Source: an uncultured Clostridia bacterium (GTDB lineage Bacteria; Bacillota; Clostridia; Oscillospirales; Ruminococcaceae). Taken from it: a DNA stretch of 64,000 nt. The notes beneath the pieces are model-generated. The model saw only the letters and a list, made by a program, of their open reading frames with translations, was not told the origin of the DNA and searched no databases. The position numbers and the translations under genes were made by a program. The stretch spans positions 62,001-126,000 of the forward strand of contig CAMNNQ010000051.1 of the NCBI GenBank assembly GCA_946545645.1, written 5' to 3'. Shown one piece after another: positions 1 to 6,817 of the stretch (the stretch's first letter is position 1; each line of letters starts with the position of its first letter).

Positions 1-1182
1 TACCGAACCGTCTGTGCGCTTGATGAAGTAGCCTCCTGCCATGCCCTCGTCAAATAGTCTGGAACGCTGGCCGACGTAGGGGTTGATCCATACACAGGTC
101 TTCAGGCCCTTAGTTTCATGGAGCCTTTTCAGCAGGCCCTCAGGGTCAGGGAACTGTTCGGTGTCCCACTCAAAGTTGCACCATTCAAGACCCTTCATCC
201 AGAAGCAGTCGAAATGGAAGACCTGGAGAGGAATATCTCTTTCAGCCATTCCGTCGATAAAGCCGGAAATGGTCTGCTCGTCGTAGCTGGTGGTAAAGGA
301 GGATGTGAGCCAGAGACCGAAGGAGAAAGCAGGCGGAAGCGAGGGCTTTCCTGTGAGGTCGGTGTAGCCCTTGAGGACTTCGGTAAGGTTTTCGCCTCCG
401 AAGAGGTAATATTCAAGGCATTCTCCGGGAAGGGTAAAGCTGACCTTTGAAACGGTATCTGAGCACACTTCAAAGCTGACCTTGTCGGTGCTGTTTACGA
501 AGATGCCGTAGCCTCTAGAAGAAACATAGAACGGGACGGATTTATAGCTCTGATCCGAGCAGGTACCGCCGTCGGCATTCCAGATCTCGACGTTCTGGCC
601 GTTCTTGGTGAAAGTTGTGAACTTTTCACCGAAGCCGTAGAAGTATTCACCGACAGTTGTATCCAACTGCTCACGGATATATGTACGGTGCGGATCAGCA
701 GGATAGCTCCAGAATGTGTCATCAGACTGGACTGCCAGCCTTGCCTGCTGTTTGAAGGCGCTTTCCATTATAACTCCTGTTGAACGCCAGCCGCCGCTGG
801 TGAGCTTCTTGTCGTTATAATAGTATGTAACGTTCCAACTGTGCTTGGAAACTACAACTTTAGTATTCCCGGAGCGGAGTATAGCCTCATTCTCGGTTAT
901 AGTTATTTCGGGCTTGAATGAGCCTTCATTGAGCGGGAAGTGAGGTCCGTTGTCTTTATAGCCCTTGTGGTGGGTGATGTTTACCTTTATGCAGTTCTCG
1001 ATAGTGGAAGTGTAAGCGATCTCGAGATTGGCGCTTCCAAGCAGTTTGTATCTTTCTCTTCCGAAAAAAGGGGTGGCAACTACAAGAAAACCGTTCTCGA
1101 TCTCCTTGATCTCGTAGGCCTGGTTGGCGTAGTTGACTTCATAGCCTCTCTGATTGAGCCAGAAACCGTCGGCAAATTTCAT
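1..1182 (-). CDS. yicI: GH31 alpha-xylosidase, N-terminal part (cut by window edge)
   Basis: The minus-strand frame is open from an ATG at 1182 to base 1, giving 394 codons without a stop. The protein opens MKFADGFWLNQRGYEV and contains NGPHFPLN, VGEYFYGFGEKFT, FGLWLTSSFTT, FHFDCFWMKG and CVWINPYVGQ, which track closely the N-terminal beta-sandwich and first part of the (beta/alpha)8 barrel of E. coli YicI. Family members release alpha-linked xylose from xyloglucan oligosaccharides in the cytoplasm; no signal peptide is seen here. The catalytic aspartates lie beyond the window, so activity cannot be checked. A ribosome site (GGAGG) sits just before the ATG and a separate promoter lies at 1246-1274, so it need not depend on upstream nadA. 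The family is firm; xylosidase rather than glucosidase specificity is inferred from similarity to YicI. Confidence 0.93.
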   Translation of the reverse strand, partial: MKFADGFWLNQRGYEVNYANQAYEIKEIENGFLVVATPFFGRERYKLLGSANLEIAYTSTIENCIKVNITHHKGYKDNGPHFPLNEGSFKPEITITENEAILRSGNTKVVVSKHSWNVTYYYNDKKLTSGGWRSTGVIMESAFKQQARLAVQSDDTFWSYPADPHRTYIREQLDTTVGEYFYGFGEKFTTFTKNGQNVEIWNADGGTCSDQSYKSVPFYVSSRGYGIFVNSTDKVSFEVCSDTVSKVSFTLPGECLEYYLFGGENLTEVLKGYTDLTGKPSLPPAFSFGLWLTSSFTTSYDEQTISGFIDGMAERDIPLQVFHFDCFWMKGLEWCNFEWDTEQFPDPEGLLKRLHETKGLKTCVWINPYVGQRSRLFDEGMAGGYFIKRTDGSV

Positions 1183-1245
1183 AATATACCTCCTATACGA
1201 AAATATTAACGTAAGAATTCAAACCGAATAATAGCCGTTGATATA

Positions 1246-1274
1246 ATAATAACCTATTTTGCGGAGAATTTCAA
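1246..1274 (-). promoter_or_regulatory. Promoter of the GH31 gene
   Basis: On the minus strand TTGAAA (1274-1269) and TATTAT (1251-1246) are separated by 17 bases, about 65 bases ahead of the GH31 start. Confidence 0.6.
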
Positions 1275-1312
1275 TATAAATTATTTACCTGTATGTTGAT
1301 ATATTAGCGCAT

Positions 1313-2242
1313 TCAGCCTCCGAGCCTCAGCATTTCGTCTATACAAAGTCTCGCTTTAGAGATCAGATCTTCAGACATATGGATCTCAAAGGCCTCACCG
1401 TCATCTTTTTCAATGGAGCTAAGGGAGTTATAAACATCCATAAGAGTCGTCAGTTTCATATTCGGGCAGATGATCTTCTTGGAGAGGATGTAGAATCTCT
1501 TTTCGGGGCACTCATACTGCAAGTGCTCCGCGATACTGATCTCTGTTCCGATAATGAACTCCTTTGCATCGGAGGACTTTGCAAACTTGGTTATCCCGCT
1601 GGTGGAACCCACATAGTCAGCAAGCGCGGCAACTGCCGGTCGGCATTCAGGGTGTACCAGCAAGAGGGCATCCGGATGCATAGCTTTTGCTGCTTTGGCT
1701 TCTTCTTCGGTAACAGAGGCATGAACAGGGCATCCTCCGTTGAGGAGCATGATATCCTTGTCAGGGCAGGCCTTCTGAACGAAAGAGCCCAGGTTGCAGT
1801 CCGGAATAAACAGGAGCTTTTTATCCGGCATAGCGCTGACTATCTTTACAGCCGAAGCAGAGGTAACACAGACATCGCATACTGTCTTGAGAGCCGCAGT
1901 AGTATTTATATATGCGACTACCTTGCGGTCAGGCTCGGCATCTCGTATCTTACGGATCATCTCAGGCTCCATCTGTTCCGCCATAGGGCAGCCTGCGCCG
2001 CTGTTAGCAAGATAGACTCTCTTTTCGGGAGACAGCATTTTAGCAGTCTCTGCCATAAAATGAACGCCGCAGAAGAGGATGTTCTTATTGGTGACCTTGG
2101 CAGCATCGGCACTGAGCTTGTAGCTGTCGCCGGTAAAGTCTGCTATCTCAAGGATCTCGTGCGCCTGATAGCTGTGCGCGAGGATGCAGACATCGTTCTT
2201 TTTCTTTAATGCAATTATTTTCTGCTGAATATCCTTTATCAT
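1313..2242 (-). CDS. nadA: Quinolinate synthase NadA
   Basis: This [4Fe-4S] enzyme condenses iminoaspartate with dihydroxyacetone phosphate to quinolinate in de novo NAD synthesis. The 309-residue product has the three cluster-ligand cysteines in the expected contexts: NSGAGCPMAEQ, VHPECRPAV and KKIICPNMK. The repeated three-layer NadA fold is also visible in ILAHSYQ, GVHFMAETAK and YINTTAALK. The start at 2242 (MIKDIQQ) is preferred over an ATG ten codons upstream because GGAGGG lies 7 bases ahead of it. nadB and nadC, the usual partners, are not in the window. A perfect sigma-A promoter lies at 2294-2322. Length is normal for the short form of NadA. Confidence 0.96.
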   Translation of the reverse strand: MIKDIQQKIIALKKKNDVCILAHSYQAHEILEIADFTGDSYKLSADAAKVTNKNILFCGVHFMAETAKMLSPEKRVYLANSGAGCPMAEQMEPEMIRKIRDAEPDRKVVAYINTTAALKTVCDVCVTSASAVKIVSAMPDKKLLFIPDCNLGSFVQKACPDKDIMLLNGGCPVHASVTEEEAKAAKAMHPDALLLVHPECRPAVAALADYVGSTSGITKFAKSSDAKEFIIGTEISIAEHLQYECPEKRFYILSKKIICPNMKLTTLMDVYNSLSSIEKDDGEAFEIHMSEDLISKARLCIDEMLRLGG

Positions 2243-2293
2243 TGTGTTTCCCTCCGAAACGGCATTATTCAAGGCAGTTCGCGCCTTGTTTCT

Positions 2294-2322
2294 ATTATAC
2301 TATCAGCGCCGCGTAATGTCAA
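2294..2322 (-). promoter_or_regulatory. Promoter of nadA
   Basis: Minus-strand TTGACA (2322-2317), a 17-base spacer and TATAAT (2299-2294) match the consensus exactly. Confidence 0.8.
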
Positions 2323-2342
2323 CTGCTTACAGCTTTTTCAGA

Positions 2343-2375
2343 CAAAAAAACACCCGGCAGGTATATACTGCCGGG
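2343..2375 (-). terminator. Terminator after the CapA-like gene
   Basis: An 8-bp perfect stem (CCCGGCAG / CTGCCGGG, 2353-2375) is followed on the minus strand by a run of seven T, directly after the stop codon of the CapA-like gene. Confidence 0.85.
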
Positions 2376-2385
2376 ATAAGAACCT

Positions 2386-3693
2386 TTAAGGATCCATGCA
2401 AAGGAATTCATCGGGGATGAATGCGATGTTTTGCTCCAGATCTCTTCTGCTCATGCCGTCCCGCTGATGCATAAGATGCTTGCTGAGCAGCTCATCGGTA
2501 TAATCGCTGTAAGGATAGACGCGGCAATTATACCACATACTGTCATAGCTCTCAGCTTCAAAGTGGGAAACTACAGGTATAGCCTTGACATTTTCGAATG
2601 ATATCTTGCCGCCGTTGTCGCAATCCTTAATGACATCCATCATACCGAAGATGCCTACGAGAGACTTTGCGATACGGCCGTCGGGGTTATCGCAGTCGTA
2701 CATAGTAGAGAAAAAGTTGCCCAATCCGTAGAAAACGAATGCCTGGCCGCCGTCGGGCTTGTCGAGGTATTCGCAGGTCGAGAGTGCATGCGCCTGTGTT
2801 CCGATGATAAGATCGGCGCCCCATTCAACCAGCTTCGGGGGAAGGTTTATCTGCATATCGTTGAGTTCGTTTTCGATCTCTGTTCCCATATGGCAGGAAA
2901 CAACAACTACATCAGCCATTTTATCGGCTTCCTGTATCTGCCTTTTTAAGGTGTCTTCGTCGTGAATATAAACGACTACTCCCTCGTTCTGCGGGGGGAC
3001 TTCGATGCCGTTGGTGTGTTCCATATATCCCAGGAAAGCAAATTTGATGCCGTTGAATTCAGCAGTCTTGATGTTTTCGGAATCTTCTTTGTCGCGGTAA
3101 GCTCCGTAGTGAACAACGCCCTTACTGTCCCAGTAATCGAGGGAATTCATAAGTCCGTCTATACCCATATCCAGGACATGGTTGTTGCTCATTGAAAAAA
3201 CATTGAAGCCGAAGTCGATCATACAATCACCGACTTCTGTCGGCGTTGAGAAAGTCGGGTATGTCTTCGGCCCGTAGAGATCGTTGACTAATGTTTCCTG
3301 ATTAAGGATACCGATATCGACGCCCTCCATCAGTTTTTTGCAAGGCTCATAGCATTTGGCAAAATCATAGGTCCCGTCATCGTTCTGAGCATCAACATAG
3401 ATATTGTCGTGGATCAGATTGTCTCCTGCGCAGACAAGATGTGCTTTGAGCTTACCGGCCTGAGGCACTGAAGGAGTACTGTCCTGCGGTTGGGGATTGA
3501 CGGGAGCTTCTGTAACGGTATTGTTATCTGTCTGCATCGGTGAGCTGTCAACTGTCTGCCAGGTTCCGGTGCCGCTGTCGTTCAGATCAGGCTTGTCCGT
3601 ACCGGAGATCGACGAGCCGCAGGCGCTGGCTGTCGAGCTGACGATGATCGCTGTCGCCAGAACGGCTAAATGTTTTGAGAGTTTCAGCTTCAT
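2386..3693 (-). CDS. CapA-family lipoprotein (PGA_cap metallophosphatase fold)
   Basis: The 435-residue protein begins with a lipoprotein signal ending SSTASAC-G, so the mature protein should be lipid-anchored outside the membrane. A Ser/Thr/Pro-rich linker (about residues 26-80) leads into a PGA_cap domain with LVCAGDNLIHD, MSNNHVLDMG, VVSCHMGTE, IGTQAHALST and YGLGNFF, the metal-binding motifs of CapA/PgsA proteins. Relatives take part in poly-gamma-glutamate capsule synthesis or act as surface metallophosphoesterases. No capB, capC or capD lies nearby, so a capsule role is not supported here. The gene appears monocistronic, with its own promoter (3747-3775) and terminator. Confidence 0.88.
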   Translation of the reverse strand: MKLKLSKHLAVLATAIIVSSTASACGSSISGTDKPDLNDSGTGTWQTVDSSPMQTDNNTVTEAPVNPQPQDSTPSVPQAGKLKAHLVCAGDNLIHDNIYVDAQNDDGTYDFAKCYEPCKKLMEGVDIGILNQETLVNDLYGPKTYPTFSTPTEVGDCMIDFGFNVFSMSNNHVLDMGIDGLMNSLDYWDSKGVVHYGAYRDKEDSENIKTAEFNGIKFAFLGYMEHTNGIEVPPQNEGVVVYIHDEDTLKRQIQEADKMADVVVVSCHMGTEIENELNDMQINLPPKLVEWGADLIIGTQAHALSTCEYLDKPDGGQAFVFYGLGNFFSTMYDCDNPDGRIAKSLVGIFGMMDVIKDCDNGGKISFENVKAIPVVSHFEAESYDSMWYNCRVYPYSDYTDELLSKHLMHQRDGMSRRDLEQNIAFIPDEFLCMDP

Positions 3694-3746
3694 TTATATC
3701 ATACCTCCATGAGTTTAAGACTGCGTTTTACCGCATACAACATTAT

Positions 3747-3775
3747 ATTATACCAAAAGAATCATTGATTTGCAA
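3747..3775 (-). promoter_or_regulatory. Promoter of the CapA-like gene
   Basis: Minus-strand TTGCAA (3775-3770), 17-base spacer, TATAAT (3752-3747). Confidence 0.7.
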
Positions 3776-3850
3776 GGGTTAAACAGAAAAAATAAGCGAT
3801 TTTAGGATAAATAAATTATTTTAAATGCTATAGCTTTTTTGAAAAATATG

Positions 3851-3859
3851 TGTTATAAT
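3851..3859 (+). promoter_or_regulatory. Extended -10 promoter of the GH3 gene
   Basis: TGTTATAAT is an extended -10 element about 40 bases before the GH3 start. No good -35 is seen at the matching distance. Confidence 0.5.
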
Positions 3860-3898
3860 GATTTTATACAAAATATCCCGGAAGGAGATCTGGTTTTT

Positions 3899-6160
3899 AT
3901 GAATATTGAAAGCATAATGAATGAGCTGACCATTGAGGAAAAGGCTTCGCTATGTTCAGGTGCTGATTTCTGGCACACCAAAACGATCGAGCGTATGGAT
4001 ATTGATCCTATAATGGTTTCTGACGGTCCTCATGGACTGCGCAAGAATGTTGATCTGGCCGATAATCCGAACCAGGCTATCGAAGCCGTCTGCTTCCCGG
4101 CAGCCTGCGCTTCTGCCTGTTCTTTTGACAGAGGTCTTCTTGAAGAGCTGGGAAAGGCCATAGGCAAGGAGTGCCAGACCGAAAAGCTGGCTGTTATACT
4201 TGGCCCCGGCTGCAATATCAAGCGCTCGCCTCTCTGTGGAAGAAATTTCGAGTATTTTTCAGAGGATCCTTATCTTGCAGGTCAGCTTGCCGCTGCGCAT
4301 ATTAAAGGTGTACAGAGCCAGGGAGTCGGTGCCTGCATAAAGCATTTCGCTGCAAATAATCAGGAAACAAGACGCTTCTCGGTATCTGCCGAGGTCAGCG
4401 AAAGGGCTCTGAGGGAGATATATCTTGCGCCTTTTGAGGCTGTTATCAAGGAGAGCAAGCCCTGGACAGTAATGTGCTCCTACAACAGGATCAACGGAGT
4501 ACATTCTTCACAGAACAAATGGCTGCTTACTGATGTCCTCCGTGACGAATGGGGTTTTGAGGGCCTGGTGATGAGCGACTGGGGTGCTGTAGATGACAGA
4601 GTCGAAGGCATCAGAGCCGGTCTTGATCTGGAAATGCCTTCAAGCATGGGCAAGAACGATAGGCTCATAGTCGAAGCTGTCGAGCGCGGCGAGCTTTCTG
4701 TTGATGAGCTTGACCGCTGCACAAGGCGTGTTCTGGAGCTTATTGCCAGAGCACAGGAAGGTGCAAGACCGGATATGGTCTGGGATAAGAAAAAGGATCA
4801 CGAGCTTGCTGCCCGTATCGCATCAGAGTGTATAGTTCTGCTGAAAAACGAGGGGGATGTTCTTCCGCTGGATAAGAACAAAAAGATTGCGTTTATCGGA
4901 CTCTTTGCTAAGGAGCCCAGATATCAGGGCGGCGGAAGCTCGCATATCAATTCAAAGTATATCGATTCTGCTCTGGATTGTTCTTCCGACTATGTTAAGG
5001 TCACCTATGCTCAGGGGTATGTAACCGATTCTGACAGAACAGACGAAGCCTTGCTGTCAGAAGCTGTAGAGAATGCGAAAGCAGCCGATGTTGCTGTGAT
5101 CTTTGCCGGCCTACCTGATGCTTTTGAATCAGAAGGATTTGACCGCAGACATATGAAAATGCCTGAGTGTCAGCTCAGGCTTATCGACGAGATCGCTGCC
5201 GTTAATAAAAATACAGTAGTCGTTCTTCATAACGGCGCACCTATAGAGATGCCGTTTAACGATAAGGTCAGCGGTATCGTTGAGGCTTATCTCTGCGGAG
5301 ACGGAACAGGTAAAGCTGTATGCGACGTTCTTTTCGGTAAGCAGAATCCCTGCGGAAAACTGGCTGAGACCTTCCCGAAGAAGCTTTCGGACAACCCTTC
5401 CTACCTTAATTTCCCTGGCTTTGGAGATAAGGTCAGCTATTCGGAGGGGATCTTTGTTGGCTATCGTTACTATGAAGCAAAAGATATTGAGCCTCTCTAT
5501 CCTTTTGGGTACGGCCTGAGCTATACAACCTTTGAATACTCTGATCTTCGTCTTTCTCATTCGGAACTGGATGAATCAAAGACACTTAGCGTTGAAGTTA
5601 CTGTTACCAATACCGGCAAATATGACGGCAAAGAGATAGTGGAGCTTTATGTTTCAGACAGAGAAAGCTCTGTAGCCAGACCTGTAAAGGAGCTCAAGGG
5701 ATTTGAAAAGGTGTTCCTTAAAGCAGGTGAGAGCAAGAAGGTGGTATTCCGCCTTGACAGCCGTGCTTTCGCTTATTATGAGCCCGCCATTGAGGATTGG
5801 TTCATCGAATACGGTGCTTATGATATACTTGTCGGAGCATCCTCCGCTGATATCCGTCTTAAAGATACTGTGTATGTAAATTCAGGTAAACGCCTCCCGG
5901 TGCATTTTGATCTCAACAGCAACCTCGGTGATATAAGGCAGTTGCCGGAGGGAGCAAGGATGCTGGCCGATCTTTTTAGCAGCACAGATGCTACAGGAGG
6001 GCATGACGATGACGACGAGAATATGAAACGTGTCAGCGAAATGATGACCAACGAACTGCCGCTCAGAGCGGTAGTCAGCTTCAGTGCAGACCCTCGTTTT
6101 ACCCGCGAATACATGAAATCGATGATCGACAAACTCAATGAGACATTGGGCGAAGAATGA
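3899..6160 (+). CDS. GH3 family beta-glucosidase
   Basis: The 753-residue product has the two-domain GH3 core followed by a fibronectin III-like domain. The N-terminal barrel shows VSDGPHGLR, LGPGCNIKRSPLCGRNFEY, GVGACIKHFAANNQE and LVMSDWGAV, where the Asp of SDW is the nucleophile in the family. The second domain holds IVLLKNEGDVLPL and the QGGGSSHIN loop. The fibronectin-like C-terminal domain (about 540-670) ends YDILVGASSADI. No signal peptide is present, so it should act on imported oligosaccharides such as cellobiose. The start at 3899 follows AAGGAG; an upstream in-frame TTG at 3839 overlaps the promoter and is unlikely. Substrate (glucose versus xylose) cannot be told by eye. Confidence 0.93.
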   Translation: MNIESIMNELTIEEKASLCSGADFWHTKTIERMDIDPIMVSDGPHGLRKNVDLADNPNQAIEAVCFPAACASACSFDRGLLEELGKAIGKECQTEKLAVILGPGCNIKRSPLCGRNFEYFSEDPYLAGQLAAAHIKGVQSQGVGACIKHFAANNQETRRFSVSAEVSERALREIYLAPFEAVIKESKPWTVMCSYNRINGVHSSQNKWLLTDVLRDEWGFEGLVMSDWGAVDDRVEGIRAGLDLEMPSSMGKNDRLIVEAVERGELSVDELDRCTRRVLELIARAQEGARPDMVWDKKKDHELAARIASECIVLLKNEGDVLPLDKNKKIAFIGLFAKEPRYQGGGSSHINSKYIDSALDCSSDYVKVTYAQGYVTDSDRTDEALLSEAVENAKAADVAVIFAGLPDAFESEGFDRRHMKMPECQLRLIDEIAAVNKNTVVVLHNGAPIEMPFNDKVSGIVEAYLCGDGTGKAVCDVLFGKQNPCGKLAETFPKKLSDNPSYLNFPGFGDKVSYSEGIFVGYRYYEAKDIEPLYPFGYGLSYTTFEYSDLRLSHSELDESKTLSVEVTVTNTGKYDGKEIVELYVSDRESSVARPVKELKGFEKVFLKAGESKKVVFRLDSRAFAYYEPAIEDWFIEYGAYDILVGASSADIRLKDTVYVNSGKRLPVHFDLNSNLGDIRQLPEGARMLADLFSSTDATGGHDDDDENMKRVSEMMTNELPLRAVVSFSADPRFTREYMKSMIDKLNETLGEE

Positions 6161-6170
6161 TCTTTCAGAC

Positions 6171-6204
6171 GGCATATCCCAGCAAGACGGGATATGCCGT
6201 TTTT
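6171..6204 (+). terminator. Terminator after the GH3 gene
   Basis: A 10-bp stem (GGCATATCCC / GGGATATGCC) is followed by GTTTTT. Confidence 0.9.
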
Positions 6205-6208
6205 GCTC

Positions 6209-6237
6209 TTGACAATCTGCCTGAAATGCAATATAAT
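6209..6237 (+). promoter_or_regulatory. Promoter of the cobalamin-riboswitch operon
   Basis: TTGACA (6209-6214), 17-base spacer and TATAAT (6232-6237) match consensus. Transcription should begin near 6244, just before the riboswitch. Confidence 0.85.
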
Positions 6238-6249
6238 GAAACTACAACC

Positions 6250-6369
6250 GAATATAAGGCTGCGGTCGTCCCGAGAGGGTCCGTAATTGGGAAGAACGGT
6301 GCGATCCCGTCACAACTGTCATTACTGTATAGTCAGAATACTCCCGCAGTCTGCCCGATATCATCGGGC
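6250..6369 (+). promoter_or_regulatory. Cobalamin riboswitch
   Basis: The leader shows the conserved cobalamin-aptamer signature in order: GGGAA (6289-6294 region), CGGTG, ATCCCG, ACTGT (6314-6318), then the B12-box-like AGTCAGAATACTCCCGC (6331-6347). An 8-bp closing stem pairs 6258-6265 with 6344-6351 (one G-U). A following 7-bp hairpin (6353-6369) could be the regulatory arm. The joining region between ATCCCG and ACTGT is shorter than in the classic class. With the attenuator at 6484-6515 this predicts repression of the downstream operon when cobalamin is plentiful. Identification is by motif reading; a covariance-model search would settle it. Confidence 0.82.
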
Positions 6370-6483
6370 CCGGTATCGCCGTCTTGGACAAGAAGAAGCG
6401 CAGCCAAAGAAACTGTTTCGCCTAGCTCAGGCCAGCTTTGCTGTGCTTGAAAAAGCTGAGTGTGATACGGTTTTGTTTGCTGT

Positions 6484-6515
6484 GCTTTCTCTGCCGATGC
6501 GGAGAAGGCTTTTTT
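6484..6515 (+). terminator. Riboswitch-linked attenuator
   Basis: An 8-bp stem (GCTTTCTC / GAGAAGGC, one G-U) is followed by six T, inside the leader and 30 bases before the first start codon. Its place between aptamer and genes suggests cobalamin-controlled premature termination. Confidence 0.75.
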
Positions 6516-6544
6516 ATTGCAGCAATATAAAAGGAGGCGTCCGT

Positions 6545-6817
6545 ATGAACAGTGATGACAAGCGCGAGCGTGCGGTGCGGCTCCTGACGGATATGAGCGA
6601 TCAGCTTGGAAGGCTCCCGAAAAAGAGCGATTTTGCACCGGAAGAAGTATGCTTCATAAAACAGAAGCTGGGACCTTTTCCGAGAGCCTTGGAGCAGGCA
6701 GGTTTAAAGCAGGCTGTAAAGCCTTCTGCGGCTCTTAAAAGCAAGCTGAAACGCAAACGTGCCGCGCTGCGGAGAAAAGAGCTGAGAAATTCTATCAAAA
6801 CGGAGGAAGAAACATGA
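6545..6817 (+). CDS. Small basic protein, homing-endonuclease-associated-repeat-like
   Basis: A 90-residue product starts at 6545, with AAGGAGG seven bases upstream; longer in-frame readings run back into the riboswitch and are not real. Residues about 10-56 (LLTDMSDQLGRLPKKSDF, then FIKQKLGPFPRALEQAGL) have the pattern of the HNH/homing endonuclease-associated repeat, a small helical DNA-binding-type module. The C-terminal third is very rich in Lys and Arg. No nuclease motif is present. It is the first gene of the riboswitch operon, and its stop overlaps the next start (ATGA), so the two are translationally coupled. Its role in B12 uptake is unknown; a regulator is one possibility. Confidence 0.75.
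   Translation: MNSDDKRERAVRLLTDMSDQLGRLPKKSDFAPEEVCFIKQKLGPFPRALEQAGLKQAVKPSAALKSKLKRKRAALRRKELRNSIKTEEET

Noticed and set aside
118..450. Plus-strand frames in the first kilobase
   Set aside because: The minus strand carries a continuous GH31 protein over the whole stretch.
1379..2209. A 276-codon plus-strand open frame
   Set aside because: It lies antisense to nadA, which has all family motifs, a ribosome site and a consensus promoter.
6287..6544. N-terminal extension of the small operon-leading protein
   Set aside because: It would translate the riboswitch and attenuator; AAGGAGG before 6545 marks the real start.
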